A DNA stretch of 51,699 nucleotides from Streptomyces graminilatus (GCF_001418565.1 NZ_LIQQ01000310.1:1-51699), one strand, 5' to 3'; shown: positions 15,598-26,347, counted from the stretch's first letter. Numbers and translations: made by a program. Notes: generated from the letters alone by a model not told the origin.

Positions 15598-15666
15598 GTC
15601 ACCTGACGGTCCGTCGCGACGCCTGTCCATAGGTGATCCGCTGCGGCTGGTGCTCCGTCAAATGAC
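15598..15666 (-). promoter_or_regulatory. Two GTCANNTGAC operator-like sites upstream of the NPP1-like gene
   Basis: GTCACCTGAC at 15598-15607 (flanked CAGTCACCTGACGGTC, as at 13160) and GTCAAATGAC at 15657-15666 (followed by CTAG; the site at 7815 is likewise followed by CTA). They lie in the gap between the NPP1-like gene and the LysR stop at 15689. Confidence 0.55.
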
Positions 15667-15688
15667 CTAGCGGTCCTTTGCCGGGTGT

Positions 15689-16600
15689 TCACCGGGGCCT
15701 GTTCGGCGGATCCTGGCTGATAGCCGCCAGCAGGCGGTTGACCAGGGGATTGCTGTCGTTCGCGCGCCACGCGACGGCAACCCGTGTGCGGGCGGTGCCG
15801 GGTTCGATCCTGCGGAAGGCGACGCCTTTGAGGCGGATCCGGCGGATGCTTGCCGGGGCCACGGAGACGCCCAGACCGGTTTCCACGAGGGCGCACACGG
15901 TCTGCCACTCCACCGCGTGCTGGACCATCCGTGGCGTGAACCCCGCTGCGGTGCACAGGCCGACGATCTGGTCGTGCAGGGTCGGGCCGGCGGTGCGGGG
16001 CAGCAGCACGAAGGGCGAGTCCGCCAACTGTGCGAGCCGTACGGTCCGTTGGGCGGCCAGAGGATGGGCGGACGGCAGCACGGCCACGAAAGGCTCGCTG
16101 AGTACCGTCCTGAAGCCGAGCTCTGTCTCGTCGGTGGGGGGTTCACGCAGCAGACCGATGTCGATGGACTTGTCGTGCAGGGCGGCGATCTGCGGAGCGG
16201 TGGTCATCTCGTGGATGTCCAGATGGACGCCAGGAGACTGGTCACGGAAGGTGCGCAGCAGGCCGGGCAGGACCGTCAGGGCGAGGGACGCGGCGAAGCC
16301 GATCCGCAGGCGGCCGGCCCGGCCACTGCCGACGGCCCGCGCTGCGGCCAGACCGTCCGCGAGGTCCGTGAGTGCCCGCCGGGCGGCGGGCAGCAGTTCG
16401 CGGCCGGCCGGGGTCAGGGCGACATGCCCTGGGGCGCGGGTGAACAACTCGTGGCCGACCTTGTCCTCCAGACGGCGGATCTGCTGGCTCAGTGGCGGCT
16501 GGGCGATGCCCAGGCGGGTGGCCGCGTGGCCGAAGTGGAGTTCCTCCGCGAGCACGACGAAGGCGTGCAGTTGCGGTAGGGGGAGTTCGGGGCGATCCAT
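15689..16600 (-). CDS. LysR-family transcriptional regulator
   Basis: A 303-residue protein, normal LysR length. The N-terminal helix-turn-helix runs LHAFVVLAEELHFGHAATRL then IAQPPLSQQIRRLEDKVG (residues about 10-50). The effector-binding domain follows (GRLRIGFAASLALTVLPGLL at the first strand, ETGLGVSVAPASIR near the end). ATG 16600 directly opens the HTH. The start codon lies inside an inverted repeat shared with the divergent RidA-ABM gene, so it likely autoregulates and controls that neighbour, the usual LysR arrangement. Ligand unknown. Confidence 0.9.
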   Translation of the reverse strand: MDRPELPLPQLHAFVVLAEELHFGHAATRLGIAQPPLSQQIRRLEDKVGHELFTRAPGHVALTPAGRELLPAARRALTDLADGLAAARAVGSGRAGRLRIGFAASLALTVLPGLLRTFRDQSPGVHLDIHEMTTAPQIAALHDKSIDIGLLREPPTDETELGFRTVLSEPFVAVLPSAHPLAAQRTVRLAQLADSPFVLLPRTAGPTLHDQIVGLCTAAGFTPRMVQHAVEWQTVCALVETGLGVSVAPASIRRIRLKGVAFRRIEPGTARTRVAVAWRANDSNPLVNRLLAAISQDPPNRPR

Positions 16601-16636
16601 ACGCCCAGAGATATCAGACCATGCATGTGGGCGTAT
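16599..16636. promoter_or_regulatory. Inverted repeat operator candidate between LysR and RidA-ABM genes
   Basis: ATACGCCCA (16599-16607) and TGGGCGTAT (16628-16636) are perfect 9-base inverted arms separated by 20 bases, with ATGCAT in the spacer. The left arm covers the LysR start codon and the whole divergent gap is only 72 bases, typical of a LysR operator. Confidence 0.6.
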
Positions 16637-16672
16637 TAGACGTATCGGTGCCGGTCTTCTAGCGTTCGGCGC

Positions 16673-17458
16673 ATGACAGAGCGACGCGCGATCCTCAGCG
16701 GCTCGGCCTTCGAGGAGCAGATCGGTTACGCCCGTGCGGTGGTCGACGGGGACTGGGTGCATGTGTCCGGCACGACCGGGTTCGACTACGCCACCATGAC
16801 GATCTCCGACGACGTGGTGCAGCAGGCCGAGCAGTGCCTGCGCAACATCGAGGCGGCACTGGCCGAGGCGGACTGCACCTTCGCCGACGTAGTACGCGTG
16901 CGCTACCTGCTGCCCGACCGCGAGGACTTCGAACCCTGCTGGCCGGTCCTTCGGCGCTGCTTCGGCGACGTTCAGCCCGCCGCCACGATGCTCATGTGCG
17001 GTCTCTCCGACCCACGGATGAAGATTGAGACAGAGGTGTCCGCGCGGCGGCGCGTCCCCCCGCATCGCGGTGGCGGCACGAGCACTCGCTCAAAAGCCCC
17101 GGTCCTGCCCGTCGCGGCCCACGAACCCCCCTACTACGCGGCCGTGTTCACCACGGTGCGGACCCAGGACCAGGACGGCTACAGCGAGACCAGTGCCCAC
17201 TTGGAAGACCTGGTGAAGGACGTCCCCGGATACCTGGGGATGGACCACGCGCAGACTCCTGGCGGGCTGGGCATCACCGTCGGCTACTTCCGCGACGCCG
17301 ACGCCCTCGCACAGTGGCGGACCGACGCCGAGCACGGCGTGGCGCGAAAGCGCGGGCGAGCCCAGTGGTACGAGCGCTACACGCTGCACGTGGCGAAAGT
17401 GGAACGGAGCACCGGGTTCACGCGAGCGGAAGACCCGCGGACCCCCACAGCGGACTGA
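16673..17458 (+). CDS. RidA domain fused to an antibiotic-biosynthesis-monooxygenase (ABM) domain
   Basis: A 261-residue protein with two parts. Residues 1-125 are a complete RidA/YjgF fold (YARAVVDGDWVHVSGTTGFD, NIEAALAEADCTFADVVRVR, ending KIETEVSARR); RidA enzymes deaminate reactive enamines and imines. After a 25-residue Arg/Pro/Gly/Ser linker, residues about 150-245 form an ABM-like ferredoxin fold (PPYYAAVFTTVRT, then VPGYLGMDHAQTPGGLGITVGYF and WYERYTLHVAKVE). Proteins of that class act on quinones or heme or as small oxygenases. The frame is continuous and unbroken, so the fusion appears genuine. It is divergent from a LysR regulator. Confidence 0.82.
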   Translation: MTERRAILSGSAFEEQIGYARAVVDGDWVHVSGTTGFDYATMTISDDVVQQAEQCLRNIEAALAEADCTFADVVRVRYLLPDREDFEPCWPVLRRCFGDVQPAATMLMCGLSDPRMKIETEVSARRRVPPHRGGGTSTRSKAPVLPVAAHEPPYYAAVFTTVRTQDQDGYSETSAHLEDLVKDVPGYLGMDHAQTPGGLGITVGYFRDADALAQWRTDAEHGVARKRGRAQWYERYTLHVAKVERSTGFTRAEDPRTPTAD

Positions 17459-17481
17459 CCGGCCGAGACCTCCATGAATGG

Positions 17482-17514
17482 GGGAACCCCAGCCGTCGTA
17501 CGGCTGGGGTTCCC
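17482..17514. terminator. Bidirectional terminator between convergent genes
   Basis: GGGAACCCCAGCCG and CGGCTGGGGTTCCC form a perfect 14-base stem with loop TCGTA, followed by TTG. It separates the RidA-ABM gene from the convergent xylanase gene. Confidence 0.85.
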
Positions 17515-17551
17515 TTGTCGTGGTGGTGGTGATGGTGGACCGGACCGCCGG

Positions 17552-20077
<2,526 letters not shown>

Positions 20078-20099
20078 TCATTCGAAAAGTTTTTCCGTC

Positions 20100-20129
20100 C
20101 GTGGCGCCGGCCGTCCCGTCGGCGCCACG
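20100..20129 (-). terminator. Hairpin terminator after the RIO-type kinase gene
   Basis: CGTGGCGCCG and CGGCGCCACG form a perfect 10-base stem around a 10-base loop, 41 bases after the kinase stop. Confidence 0.6.
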
Positions 20130-20169
20130 GAGCCGCGGAGCCGCGACCGGGCAGCTTCGGCCGCCCGGT

Positions 20170-21153
20170 TCAGAAGGCGTGTGCCATCAGCTCCGCGAAC
20201 AGCGCGTGCTCGTCGACGTCGAGGCCGCGTGAGCGGAACCAGGCACAGACGTTGGCGCAGTCACGCTGGAGGAAGCTCATCGCGTTGAGGTTGCCGACCA
20301 GGTCGACGATCTGCGGCAGGTCGATGATGACCAGCCGTTCTCCCGCCGCCAGGATGTTGTACGCCGAGAGGTCGCCGTGCACGACACCGTTCTGCACCAT
20401 CGTCGCGAGGGCCCCGGTGAGCTGCTCGAAGTACGCCGCCAGCAGCTCGGGCGAGGGCCGGGTCTGGGCGAGCCGGGGCGCGGTCCGGACGGTCCCGTCC
20501 TCGTCGACGACGGTGATCCACTCCATCAGGATCTCGGTGCCGTCGATCTGCACCGGGTAGGGAACCGGCAGCCCCAGGTTCCAGAACCGCACCAGGGCAC
20601 CCCACTCGGACACCGCCCACTCACCGGCCGCGACCTGCCGGCCGAAGGTGCTCTTCTTTTTCACCGCCCGCTCGTCACGTGAGCGTTTCATCGAGCGGCC
20701 CTCGGTGTAGGACGCGGCGCGGTGGAAGCTCCGGTGCTCGGGGGAGCGGTACCGCTTGGCCGCCATGACCACGCCGGCGCCGGGGTCGAGCGGATCGGCG
20801 CGCTCGACGAGGTGGACGTCGGCCTCCTTGCCGGTCTTGAGGACGCCGAGTTCGGTGTCGACCGCGCCCTGCGAGGTCACCACCCAGTCGGGAAGCGGCT
20901 CGGGGCCACGGCTGAGAGGCTCGACGCTGAGCCAGGTCGACCAGCGCTGGCCGTCCTCAAGGTCGTCGTACGCACGGAAGTCGAAGACGAACCGGTCGTC
21001 GATGTCGGCCAGATCGCTCAGATCACTCGGATCGTCCGGGCCGTACGGCTGCGGGACGTGGCCGTGGGCGCCGGTGCCGAAGCCGTCAGGAAACGCCGGG
21101 TGTTGAAGGTTCTGAACGTGCTGTGGGTGCTGCGGGAGATTGTCGTGAGACAT
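20170..21153 (-). CDS. RIO-type serine protein kinase
   Basis: A 327-residue protein. After a His/Gln/Pro-rich N-terminus, the kinase core shows GVLKTGKEADVHLV (the RIO1-style nucleotide loop), Lys in VMAAKRYR, the catalytic loop VVHGDLSAYNIL (Asp and Asn in place) and the metal loop LVIIDLPQIVD (Asp). The run KRSRDERAVKKKSTFGRQVA also fits RIO1 proteins. Archaeal and eukaryotic RIO kinases act in small-subunit ribosome maturation; the bacterial role is unknown. It is followed upstream by a small membrane protein gene. All catalytic residues are present, so it should be active. Confidence 0.88.
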   Translation of the reverse strand: MSHDNLPQHPQHVQNLQHPAFPDGFGTGAHGHVPQPYGPDDPSDLSDLADIDDRFVFDFRAYDDLEDGQRWSTWLSVEPLSRGPEPLPDWVVTSQGAVDTELGVLKTGKEADVHLVERADPLDPGAGVVMAAKRYRSPEHRSFHRAASYTEGRSMKRSRDERAVKKKSTFGRQVAAGEWAVSEWGALVRFWNLGLPVPYPVQIDGTEILMEWITVVDEDGTVRTAPRLAQTRPSPELLAAYFEQLTGALATMVQNGVVHGDLSAYNILAAGERLVIIDLPQIVDLVGNLNAMSFLQRDCANVCAWFRSRGLDVDEHALFAELMAHAF

Positions 21154-21309
21154 CGCTGGAGGTGCTCCATGAGGCGAGAGGGAAGCGGTCTGCGGGCAGG
21201 CGAATGACAGTCGTGATCACGTCGCGCCTCCTCTCGTGGAGCACCGGGCGGTTCCCGGTGTGCCGCCCATGCTGAAGGGCGGGCACCGGGCTCGGCAACC
21301 GAATAAAAC

Positions 21310-21585
21310 TCATTCCTCGCTGGAGACCATGCTCGACCAGAATTCCCAGATCTCCGAGACGCCTCGGCCGGTCGCTCGCAGCGCCTTTATCGGGGTCCCG
21401 GCGGTGTCCATGGCGAACTCCCGTCCTCCCTTGCCGCCGAGCACGCCGGCGAGGACCCCGAACGTGCACGCGAACACGATGCAGACCACCGCGAACAGAA
21501 AGCCGCTCGCGGCGAGCAGGCACGTCATGAAGAGGCAGAGGAGCCCCCCGATGATCGCGATCAAAAATCGCACAACCAGTTCCAT
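21310..21585 (-). CDS. Small membrane protein of unknown function
   Basis: A 91-residue protein from ATG 21585 with a G-run ribosome site (GGGGGGCTC) just upstream. Residues 3-50 are almost entirely hydrophobic (LVVRFLIAIIGGLLCLFMTC, then FAVVCIVFACTFGVLAGVLG) and form two membrane segments. A short soluble tail (SEIWEFWSSMVSSEE) follows. Same strand as the RIO kinase gene, 156 bases upstream of it. Function unknown. Confidence 0.7.
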   Translation of the reverse strand: MELVVRFLIAIIGGLLCLFMTCLLAASGFLFAVVCIVFACTFGVLAGVLGGKGGREFAMDTAGTPIKALRATGRGVSEIWEFWSSMVSSEE

Positions 21586-21749
21586 GAGCCCCCCTGAGCG
21601 CACGCACGGCAACGCAAGCACGGTAGCGACGGACTACCCATCGTGTCCGAAACTCATACGAATCGTGACGTCTCAAACTGGTATGGAACCGGCTTGATCC
21701 CCATCATCCGACGGCACCACCGGAGGGCGGTGCCGGACGGCGTCACCCG

Positions 21750-22778
21750 TCAGCCACCGCCTCGGCCCAGGCGCGGGTCGACATGGAACTTCGGCCCGGG
21801 ACCAGCGCCCGCCGGGCGCTCACCCGCGAGCACGGCTCCGACCTGGTCCAGGCCCACCGTCGCGGCGACGAGCGGTCGCGGATCGACCGAACCCTCGGCG
21901 TACGCCCGGATGGTGGCGTCGAGACCGGGGGAGGCGGACAGGACTCCGACCGCGGTGACGTCCTTGAGGACGAGGGTGCGGGTGTCGATGCTGCTCGGTA
22001 CGCCGGCCAGGCCGATGTAGACGACATGGCCCGCCGGTTCGACCAACCGCAGGGCCAGATCGGGGAGATGGGCGGCATTGGAGGCGTCCACGACGGCGTC
22101 GTACGGCAGTTCCGGGACCGTGTCCTCCCGCCAGGCGTGCTCGAAGCCCAGCTCGCGGGCGAAGGCGAGCGAGCCGTCGGTGGCGCCCATCAGATGGACC
22201 TCCGCACCGGCGGCCCGCGCGAACATCGCGACCAGAAGGCCGATCGTCCCCGGCCCGAGGACCAGTACGCGGTCCCCGGAACGCAGTTCGGCCGCCTGAG
22301 CCGCGCGCAGGGCGTTGCCGCCGGGCTCGACGAGCGCGCCCAGCACCGCGTCGACGGAGTCGGGCAGGACGTGCAACGAGGAGACCGGTACCGCGAGTTG
22401 CTCGGCCAGCGCACCGGCCCGCCCGCCGCGGATACCGACCTCCTGCCGTTTCTCGCACACGTGCTGCTGACCGCGTAGGCAGCGACGGCAGGAACCGCAG
22501 CCGAGCATGGTGTCGCCCATGACCCGGCGGCCGGTCCAGCCGGGGTCGACACCGGAACCGACGGCCGCCACGCGCCCCGACCACTCGTGGCCCAGCCGCA
22601 TCGGATAAGCGGAGTGGCCCTGGTGGAGATAGGCCATCGCGCCGGAGTGGAACTCCATGTCGGTGCCGCACACGCCGACCCGCTCGACGTCGACGACGAC
22701 CTCGCCGGGGGCGGCCACCGGGGCGGGGACCTCCTGGACCTCGTACTCCCCGGGAGCCGTCAGGACGAACGCGCGCAT
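21750..22778 (-). CDS. Zinc-dependent medium-chain alcohol dehydrogenase
   Basis: A 342-residue protein. The catalytic zinc site is visible (GVCGTDMEFH with Cys, GHEWSG with His-Glu), as is the structural zinc lobe with four Cys (GCGSCRRCLRGQQHVC). The NAD-binding fold is VLVLGPGTIGLLVAMFARAA. It belongs to the threonine-dehydrogenase/sugar-alcohol dehydrogenase branch. It starts 14 bases after the FAH-hydrolase stop, so both lie in one operon with the IclR gene further upstream. In this context it probably oxidises a 2-keto-3-deoxy sugar acid or a free sugar; that is inferred from the neighbours. Confidence 0.85.
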   Translation of the reverse strand: MRAFVLTAPGEYEVQEVPAPVAAPGEVVVDVERVGVCGTDMEFHSGAMAYLHQGHSAYPMRLGHEWSGRVAAVGSGVDPGWTGRRVMGDTMLGCGSCRRCLRGQQHVCEKRQEVGIRGGRAGALAEQLAVPVSSLHVLPDSVDAVLGALVEPGGNALRAAQAAELRSGDRVLVLGPGTIGLLVAMFARAAGAEVHLMGATDGSLAFARELGFEHAWREDTVPELPYDAVVDASNAAHLPDLALRLVEPAGHVVYIGLAGVPSSIDTRTLVLKDVTAVGVLSASPGLDATIRAYAEGSVDPRPLVAATVGLDQVGAVLAGERPAGAGPGPKFHVDPRLGRGGG

Positions 22779-22792
22779 GAGGTGGCGGGCGG

Positions 22793-23653
22793 TCACCGTG
22801 GGCCGAGCACGTGCTGGCGCTGGCTGCCGAGGCGGCTGATGCCCAGCTCCACCACATCGCCGGGCTGGAGCCACACGGGCGGGGTGAAGCCCATGCCGAC
22901 GCCGGGCGGGGTACCGGTGTTGATCAGGTCCCCGGGTTCCAGGACGAGGAACTGGCTCAGGTAGTGCACGATGAAGTACGGGTCGAAGATCATCGTCTTG
23001 GTGTTGCCGTTCTGGCGGCGCACCCCGTTGACGTCGAGCCACATGCCGAGCGCGAGGACGTCGTCGATCTCGTCGGTGGTGGCCAGCCAGGGGCCCGCCG
23101 GGTTGAAGGTCTCGGCGGACTTGCCCTTCGACCACTGCCCGCCGCGCTCCAACTGGAAGGAACGCTCGCTCACATCGTTGACGACCACATAGCCGGCGAT
23201 GGCGTCGCGGGCCTCCTCGACCGAGTCGAGGTAGCTGGTGCGGCGGCCGATCACGATGCCGAGCTCCACCTCCCAGTCGGTCTTCGCGGAACCGCGCGGG
23301 ATGCGTACGTCGTCGTTCGGGCCGACGAGGGTGTTGGGCGACTTGGTGAACAGGATCGGCTCGTCGGGCACGGCCATGCCGCTCTCGGCCGCGTGGTCAC
23401 GGTAGTTGAGGCCGATGCACAGGATCTGGTGCGGGCGGGCGACCGGTGCGCCGATCCGCTCCCCGGCGAAGCGGGACACCTGGCCGGCCGCCGTCCGCTC
23501 GGCCACGACAGGGCGGACACGGTCGAGGCCGCCCGACCCGAAGAAGGCCTCGTCGAAGTCCGTGACGACGTCGGACAGGTCGACATAGGTCTCGTCGTCG
23601 ACGCGGGCGACGGGCTTTTCGGCGCCGACGGCACCGATGCGCATGAGGAACAC
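22793..23653 (-). CDS. Fumarylacetoacetate hydrolase (FAH) family protein
   Basis: A 286-residue protein. Metal ligands appear in the usual order: Glu-Glu in KTDWEVELGIVIGRR and Asp in GYVVVNDVSER; the conserved LCIGLNYRDHAAESG and GDLINTGTPPGVGMGF are also present. The family cleaves C-C bonds in diketo acids or hydrates and decarboxylates keto-dienoates. GTG 23653 is chosen because GGAG lies 9 bases upstream. Next to a dehydratase and dehydrogenase, a role as 2,4-diketo-3-deoxy-aldonate hydrolase is the best guess; an aromatic meta-cleavage role cannot be excluded. Confidence 0.88.
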   Translation of the reverse strand: MFLMRIGAVGAEKPVARVDDETYVDLSDVVTDFDEAFFGSGGLDRVRPVVAERTAAGQVSRFAGERIGAPVARPHQILCIGLNYRDHAAESGMAVPDEPILFTKSPNTLVGPNDDVRIPRGSAKTDWEVELGIVIGRRTSYLDSVEEARDAIAGYVVVNDVSERSFQLERGGQWSKGKSAETFNPAGPWLATTDEIDDVLALGMWLDVNGVRRQNGNTKTMIFDPYFIVHYLSQFLVLEPGDLINTGTPPGVGMGFTPPVWLQPGDVVELGISRLGSQRQHVLGPR

Positions 23654-23742
23654 GGGGTCATTCTCCAGTTCGAGCGGGGGCGGGGGAGGGGAGCAGGGGC
23701 GAGTGTGGAGTGGTCAGAGGTTCTGCGGGGCTCGTCGCCAGG

Positions 23743-24573
23743 TCATTGTCGATTGCGGCCCAGGGGCCCGAGCAGCTCCCGGATCTCGTCGACCGCGTCG
23801 ATCAGGGTGTGCAGCGGGGTGCGGTAGGTGAGCGCGCTGACGCTCAGGGCGCCGGAGGGGGCCGTCGGTGAGGTCGCGTACACGGGCAGGGAGAGGCAGT
23901 TGACACCGGACTCGTTCTCCTGGTCGTCCACGGCGTAGCCCCGTTCGAGAGTGTCCCGCAGATCGCCGTACAGGTCGGCGGCCGTGCACAGGGTCCGGGG
24001 TGTGCGGCGTTCCAGGGGAACCTCGCCGAACCACGCCTCGACCGCCGCCACGGTGTCCAGTCGGTGGGCGAGCAGCACCTTTCCGACGCCGGTGGCGTGG
24101 GCGGGGTTCCGGCCGCCCACCGTCGATGTGAGCCGTACGGCCCCGGTGGCCGGGTCGACCTTGGCGCGGTAGACGACCTCGCGGCCGTCGAGGACCGCGT
24201 AGTGCGCCGTCTCGCCGAACCGGTCGGCCAGCGCCTCCAGTACGGGACGCACCCGGACGTGCTCGGGGCGGTCCTCGTGGTGGGCGAAGGCCATCCGTAG
24301 GAACTCGTCACCGAGGACATAGCGCCCACGGGCGCCCTGGTCGGCCAGTCCGGCCCGGCGCAGGGCACCCAGGGCCCGGTGCACGGTCGGCTTGGGGCTG
24401 CCGATGGCCCGGGTCAGCTCCTCGAGGCTCACGCCGTCGGGATACCGGGCCAGTTCCTTGAGGACCGCGAGCACCCGGTCGGACCCCACGAGACGGGTGG
24501 CCCCGCCGTCGCCTCCGGCGACATCCACGCTGGTGGGGGCTAACGCGCCCACGTCCATTTGTCTATGCTCCAT
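23743..24573 (-). CDS. IclR-family transcriptional regulator
   Basis: A protein of about 276 residues, normal for the family. The winged HTH runs DRVLAVLKELARYPDGVSLE then AIGSPKPTVHRALGALRRAG. The effector domain shows NPAHATGVGKVLLAH and the signature NCLSLPVYA. Start is ATG 24573 or ATG 24558; neither has a strong ribosome site. It is divergent from the dehydratase gene over a gap of about 50 bases and upstream of the FAH/alcohol dehydrogenase pair, so it is the likely regulator of the whole sugar-acid cassette. Confidence 0.9.
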   Translation of the reverse strand: MEHRQMDVGALAPTSVDVAGGDGGATRLVGSDRVLAVLKELARYPDGVSLEELTRAIGSPKPTVHRALGALRRAGLADQGARGRYVLGDEFLRMAFAHHEDRPEHVRVRPVLEALADRFGETAHYAVLDGREVVYRAKVDPATGAVRLTSTVGGRNPAHATGVGKVLLAHRLDTVAAVEAWFGEVPLERRTPRTLCTAADLYGDLRDTLERGYAVDDQENESGVNCLSLPVYATSPTAPSGALSVSALTYRTPLHTLIDAVDEIRELLGPLGRNRQ

Positions 24574-24577
24574 GAGG

Positions 24578-24612
24578 TTCCGAACAGTAGACCACTATGT
24601 CGATTATCGGAA
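24578..24612. promoter_or_regulatory. Possible IclR operator
   Basis: TTCCGA (24578-24583) and TCGGAA (24607-24612) are inverted arms spaced 23 bases apart in the short gap between the divergent IclR and dehydratase genes. The half-sites resemble the G-A/T-C rich halves bound by IclR proteins, but the spacing is long, so this is tentative. Confidence 0.3.
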
Positions 24613-24625
24613 AGTTGAAAGGCTG

Positions 24626-26341
24626 ATGGTGAGACTTCGCAGCGCGCAGTGGTACGAGGGACAGGGGCGCAACGCCTATATCCACCGGGCCTGGATGCGC
24701 AGAGGCGCGCCGGACGACGCCTTCACCGGCCGGCCGCAGATCGCCATCGCCAACACCGCCTCGGACCTGAGCCCCTGCAACACCCATCTGAACGAGGTGG
24801 CGGCCTCGGTCCGCAACGGGGTGTACGAGGCCGGCGGTATTCCCCTGGACCTGCCGGTGGTCTCGCTGGGCGAGACACAGGTACGGCCCACCGCCATGCT
24901 CTGGCGGAACATGGCGGCAATGGCCACGGAGGAGATGCTGCGGGCCAATCCGATCGACGGTGTCGTGCTGCTGGGCGGCTGCGACAAGACGATCCCCTCG
25001 CTGCTCATGGCCGCCGCCTCGGTGGACCTCCCCGCGGTCGTGGTGCCCGGCGGGCCGATGCTGACCGGGACGTTCCGGGGTACGCCGCTGGGCTGTGGCA
25101 CCGATGTGTGGCGGCTGTCGGAGGAGGTGCGGGCCGGCACGCTCTCCGAGGAGCAGTTCACCCGCTCCGAGTCGGCGATGATCCGCAGCCGAGGGCACTG
25201 CAACACCATGGGCACCGCCTCGACGATGGCCCTGGTGGCCGAGGCCCTGGGCACGATCGTGCCGGGGGTGGCCGGTATCCCCGCGCCCGACAGCCGGCTG
25301 CTGGAGGCCGCCCACGGCACCGGGAGGCTGGCGGTCGCCATGGTCGCCGCCGACCGCCGGCCGGGCACCTTCCTGACCAGGGCCTCCTTCCACAACGCGA
25401 TCGTCGCCCTGGCCGCCATCGGCGGGTCGACCAACGCCGTCGTGCACCTGCTGGCCATCGCCGGACGCCTGGGCATCCCCCTGACGCTCGACGACTTCGA
25501 CCGGATCGGCTCCCGCGTCCCGGTCCTGGTGGACCTCCAGCCCGCCGGCCGCTTCCTCATGGAGGACTTCCACCGAGCCGGAGGCCTGTCCGCCGTCCTG
25601 CGCGAGGTGCGCGACCTGCTCGACCCCGACGCGCTCACGGTCACCGGAGAGCCGCTGGTGAACCATCTCGACGACGCGCCGATCTGGGACGCGGAAGTCA
25701 TCCGCACGCGCGCGAAGCCGCTGGTCGCCGAGGGCGGAATCGCCGTACTGCGCGGCAACCTCGCCCCCGACGGAGCGCTCGTCAAGCCGGCGGCGGCCTC
25801 CCCGCACCTGCTGAGCCACCGGGGCCGCGCGGTCGTCTTCGACTCGATCGAGGACTTCCACGCCCGCATCGACGACCCGGACCTCGACGTGGACGCCGAC
25901 TCCGTCCTCGTCCTGCGCGGCTGCGGCCCCAGGGGCTACCCGGGCATGCCCGAGGTGTCCAACATGCCCCTGCCGAAGAAGCTGCTGGAGCAGGGCGTCC
26001 GTGACATGGTCCGGGTCTGCGACGGCCGGATGAGCGGCACCGCCTACGGCACCGTCGTCCTCCATGTGGCCCCGGAGGCGGCGGCCGGCGGCCCGCTCGC
26101 CCTCGTCCGCACCGGTGACGTGATCGTCCTGGACGTGGCGGCCCGGCGCCTCGACGTCGACGTACCCGACGAGGAACTCGCCCGCCGCACCCCCAGCGAG
26201 GCCACCGTCAACGGCTACGCCAACCCCCGGCGCGGCTGGGAACGTCTGTACGTCGACCACGTCCTCCAGGCCGACACGGGCGCCGACCTGGACTTCCTCA
26301 TCGGCTCCAGCGGATCCGAGGTGAGCCGCGAGTCGCACTGA
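24626..26341 (+). CDS. IlvD/Edd family dehydratase (sugar-acid dehydratase type)
   Basis: A 571-residue protein. The three iron-sulfur Cys sites are visible: LSPCNTHL, LGGCDKTIPS and GHCNTMGTAST. The C-terminal signature GYPGMPEVSNMPLPKK and the metal-binding run VCDGRMSGTAYG are present. The family covers dihydroxy-acid dehydratase, phosphogluconate dehydratase and pentonate/hexonate dehydratases. The GQGRNAYIHRAWM start and the IclR, FAH and dehydrogenase neighbours favour an aldonate dehydratase (arabinonate or xylonate type) over a biosynthetic IlvD. Start ATG 24626 or GTG 24629 (GAAAGG six bases before the latter). Confidence 0.87.
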   Translation: MVRLRSAQWYEGQGRNAYIHRAWMRRGAPDDAFTGRPQIAIANTASDLSPCNTHLNEVAASVRNGVYEAGGIPLDLPVVSLGETQVRPTAMLWRNMAAMATEEMLRANPIDGVVLLGGCDKTIPSLLMAAASVDLPAVVVPGGPMLTGTFRGTPLGCGTDVWRLSEEVRAGTLSEEQFTRSESAMIRSRGHCNTMGTASTMALVAEALGTIVPGVAGIPAPDSRLLEAAHGTGRLAVAMVAADRRPGTFLTRASFHNAIVALAAIGGSTNAVVHLLAIAGRLGIPLTLDDFDRIGSRVPVLVDLQPAGRFLMEDFHRAGGLSAVLREVRDLLDPDALTVTGEPLVNHLDDAPIWDAEVIRTRAKPLVAEGGIAVLRGNLAPDGALVKPAAASPHLLSHRGRAVVFDSIEDFHARIDDPDLDVDADSVLVLRGCGPRGYPGMPEVSNMPLPKKLLEQGVRDMVRVCDGRMSGTAYGTVVLHVAPEAAAGGPLALVRTGDVIVLDVAARRLDVDVPDEELARRTPSEATVNGYANPRRGWERLYVDHVLQADTGADLDFLIGSSGSEVSRESH

Positions 26342-26347
26342 CACAAA

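Noticed and set aside
3238..16672. Secondary-metabolite gene cluster
   Set aside because: Despite LAL and LysR regulators there is no polyketide synthase, peptide synthetase, terpene cyclase or precursor-peptide gene; the genes fit stress and hydrolysis functions instead.
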